A stretch of DNA of 64,000 bases, from contig NZ_CP076854.1 in the NCBI RefSeq assembly GCF_018987265.1, forward strand, positions 434,001 to 498,000, written 5' to 3'. The notes beneath the pieces were generated by a model that saw only the letters and a list, made by a program, of their open reading frames with translations, was not told the origin of the DNA and ran no database searches. The DNA comes from Rhizobium sp. WYJ-E13 (GTDB taxonomy: Bacteria; Pseudomonadota; Alphaproteobacteria; Rhizobiales; Rhizobiaceae). The first letter of the stretch is position 1. Each line of letters starts with the position of its first letter. The position numbers were made by a program, and so were the translations under genes. This document shows, one piece after another, positions 62,299 to 64,000 of the stretch.

Positions 62299-63104
62299 TG
62301 AGTGACGACCGGCCTGTTTATGCCGAAGCCGGGGCGGCGCAAGCCTCCCCGCGTTCCTCCGGCTTGTCCGCTCAAACGCCTGCTGTGTCGTTGCGCGGTA
62401 TCAAAAAGACCTTCGGTTCGCATCAGGCGCTGCGCGGCGTCGACCTGGACCTCTTTCCCGGCGAATGCCTCGGCCTCGTTGGCGACAATGCTGCCGGCAA
62501 GTCGACACTGACCAAGATCATCTCCGGAACCTACCTGCCGGATGAGGGAACGATTTCGCTCGACGGCGAAGAGGTTCGCCTTTCCGGGCCTGCAGATGCC
62601 CGCGACCGCCATATCGAAATGGTCTTCCAGGATCTGAGCCTTTGCGACCACATCGATGTCGTCGGTAATCTGTTTCTCGGGCGTGAGCTGACCAAAGGTC
62701 CGTTTCTCGATCGTCAGAGAATGATGAGCGAGGCTCGCCGGATGCTGGATGCCCTTGAGATCCGCATCCCGCGCCTTTCTGCCAAGGTGGAGAAGCTGTC
62801 GGGTGGGCAACGGCAGGCGATTGCCATCGCCCGAGCGGCATCATTCAACCCCAAGGTCCTGATCATGGACGAGCCGACCTCGGCCCTTGCGGTAGCCGAA
62901 GTCGAAGCCGTGCTCGCTCTGATCAACAGGGTCAAGGCAAAGGGTGTGTCCGTCGTCCTCATCACCCACCGCCTTCAGGACCTGTTCCGCGTCTGCGACC
63001 GGATCGCCGTCATGTACGAGGGCACGAAGGTCGCCGAGCGCGATATCGCCAAGACCAATCTCGAGGATCTCGTCAAGCTCATCGTCGGGGGAGAAAGACA
63101 TTGA
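62295..63104 (+). CDS. Sugar ABC transporter ATP-binding protein, single domain
   Basis: This 269-residue ATPase has a single ABC cassette: Walker A GDNAAGKST (Ala in place of the usual Gly), signature LSGGQRQAIAIARA, Walker B VLIMDEPTS, and switch His in LITHRL. Two ATGs (62295 and 62298) are possible. Like the ATPase of the ribitol operon it is half the size of RbsA, and the two share the passage MVFQDLSLCDHIDVVGNLFL or close to it. It overlaps the permease start by 4 bp. Confidence 0.9.
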   Translation: MMSDDRPVYAEAGAAQASPRSSGLSAQTPAVSLRGIKKTFGSHQALRGVDLDLFPGECLGLVGDNAAGKSTLTKIISGTYLPDEGTISLDGEEVRLSGPADARDRHIEMVFQDLSLCDHIDVVGNLFLGRELTKGPFLDRQRMMSEARRMLDALEIRIPRLSAKVEKLSGGQRQAIAIARAASFNPKVLIMDEPTSALAVAEVEAVLALINRVKAKGVSVVLITHRLQDLFRVCDRIAVMYEGTKVAERDIAKTNLEDLVKLIVGGERH

Positions 63105-64000
63105 CCGTCTACACCGAACGCGCCAAGGGCTCGCCGATGGCCGACTTCCTGAGCGAAAACGCCCAGGTCCTGTCGATCGCCTTCTTCTTTCTGGCATGCC
63201 TCGTCTTCTTTTCCCTGACGACCACCACCTTCATGACGACGGGCAACATTCTGAACATCGTGCGTCAGGCGGCACCCATCCTCGCCGTCGCGATCGCCAT
63301 GACGCTCGTCATCGTCACCGGCGGTATCGATCTGTCGGTCGGCTCGATGCTGGCGCTGATCAACGCCGTCGCGGCAATTGCGCTCGCCACCGGCATTCCC
63401 TGGCCGGTCGTCTGCATCGGCATGCTTGCCCTCGGCGGCATCGTCGGCCTTCTGCAGGGCTGGTTCATTGCCTATCAGAATATTCCCGCTTTCATCGTTA
63501 CCCTTGCCGGGCTTTCGATCCTGCGCGGCGTGGCGCTCTATCTGACACAGGGTTATTCCATCCCGATCAACAACGAGCCTGGCTTCTTCTATCTGGGGCG
63601 CGGGGAACTCGCCGGTTTTCCCGTCCCGGCGCTCATCGCAATCCTCGTCGCGATCGTCGGATATGTCATCATGGCCGTCACCAAATACGGACGGCAGATC
63701 GTGGCGGTGGGATCCAACATGGAGGCCGCTCGCCGGGTCGGCATGCCCGCCAAATGGATCGTCGCCTCGGTCTATCTCGTCTCCGGGGTCGCCTCGGCAT
63801 TGGCGGGCCTGTTGATCGCGGCCCGTCTCGGCTCCGGCTCATCGAATGCGGCCGTCGGCTTCGAACTGCAGGTCATCGCGGCCGTCGTGCTCGGTGGCAC
63901 CTCGCTGATGGGCGGACGCGGGACCATGATCGGGACCGTCCTCGGAACGATGACCATTGCCGTTATCGGCAACGGCCTGATCCTGATGCATATTTCGCCC
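63101..64000 (+). CDS. Sugar ABC transporter permease (RbsC type), partial at right edge
   Basis: The frame starts with TTG at 63101, which overlaps the ATPase stop (TTGA) and is preceded by GGGGGAG; it runs off the window after 300 codons, so the last helix is missing. Family motifs are TGGIDLSVGSMLAL (about 68-81) and GGTSLMGGRGTMIG (about 266-279). The protein is the membrane channel of the third sugar importer. Confidence 0.9.
   Translation, partial: MTVYTERAKGSPMADFLSENAQVLSIAFFFLACLVFFSLTTTTFMTTGNILNIVRQAAPILAVAIAMTLVIVTGGIDLSVGSMLALINAVAAIALATGIPWPVVCIGMLALGGIVGLLQGWFIAYQNIPAFIVTLAGLSILRGVALYLTQGYSIPINNEPGFFYLGRGELAGFPVPALIAILVAIVGYVIMAVTKYGRQIVAVGSNMEAARRVGMPAKWIVASVYLVSGVASALAGLLIAARLGSGSSNAAVGFELQVIAAVVLGGTSLMGGRGTMIGTVLGTMTIAVIGNGLILMHISP

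Noticed and set aside
1..64000. tRNA, rRNA, CRISPR arrays or prophage genes
   Set aside because: None was seen on reading; no repeat-spacer pattern and no phage structural genes.

Overview
The window looks like an accessory replicon (large plasmid or chromid) of a fast-growing alphaproteobacterium, most likely Rhizobium of the etli/leguminosarum group. The reasons are high GC with alphaproteobacterial codon use, a DUF982 protein, a typical rhizobial intergenic repeat, bioR-bioBFDAZ, a coxMNOP-type oxidase, and panCB away from core genes (known to be plasmid-borne in R. etli CFN42). No rRNA, tRNA, CRISPR array or replication origin was seen. The species call is inference from gene content.

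Layout. 1-1.5 kb: end of hutF and hutC (histidine degradation). 1.8-8.8 kb: a divergent lacI regulator and a ribitol (pentitol) operon of binding protein, ATPase, permease, ribitol dehydrogenase and FGGY D-ribulokinase. 8.8-12.1 kb: AraC regulator, aldehyde dehydrogenase, a small exported protein and a DUF982 protein. 12.2-13.9 kb: panC-panB. 14.2-16.5 kb: tandem universal stress protein and a succinyl-CoA:acetate CoA-transferase, followed exactly at its stop codon by a complete 1,430-bp IS701-family element. 18.1-25.6 kb: a small HTH regulator translationally coupled to a six-gene hydrogenase-4/complex-I-like membrane complex whose large subunit has lost most NiFe ligands. 25.6-26.8 kb: DUF4365 protein and a 48-residue overlapping frame.

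26.9-30.4 kb (minus strand): deoC and a two-domain ALDH16-type dehydrogenase, headed by the truncated end of a sugar permease, then AT-rich DNA. 31.0-36.2 kb: cytochrome c, a soluble chemoreceptor with a CheR-type tail, an ArsB-like permease and a membrane diguanylate cyclase. 36.4-40.9 kb: an alternative haem-copper oxidase (II, I, III-like, III, IV). 40.9-51.0 kb: an alpha/beta hydrolase, then a DgoR-like regulator facing a sugar ABC transporter, aldose epimerase, GMC oxidoreductase, D-galactonate dehydratase and ureidoglycine aminohydrolase. 51.1-56.9 kb: bioR facing bioBFDAZ, with two BioR-type palindromes between them. 57.3-60.0 kb: VIT-like membrane protein, gfa, a YigZ protein and an unknown protein. 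60.3-64.0 kb: a third LacI-controlled sugar ABC operon that runs off the end.

Overall the segment is metabolic: three CUT2-type sugar importers with their own regulators and catabolic enzymes, two vitamin pathways (pantothenate, biotin), and respiratory or energy-converting complexes. The most unusual system is the 18.1-25.6 kb complex. It keeps the proton-pumping modules and the small-subunit Fe-S ligands but has SxxS and SxxC where [NiFe]-hydrogenases carry CxxC pairs, so it is probably an energy-converting hydrogenase-related (Ehr) complex of unknown electron donor.
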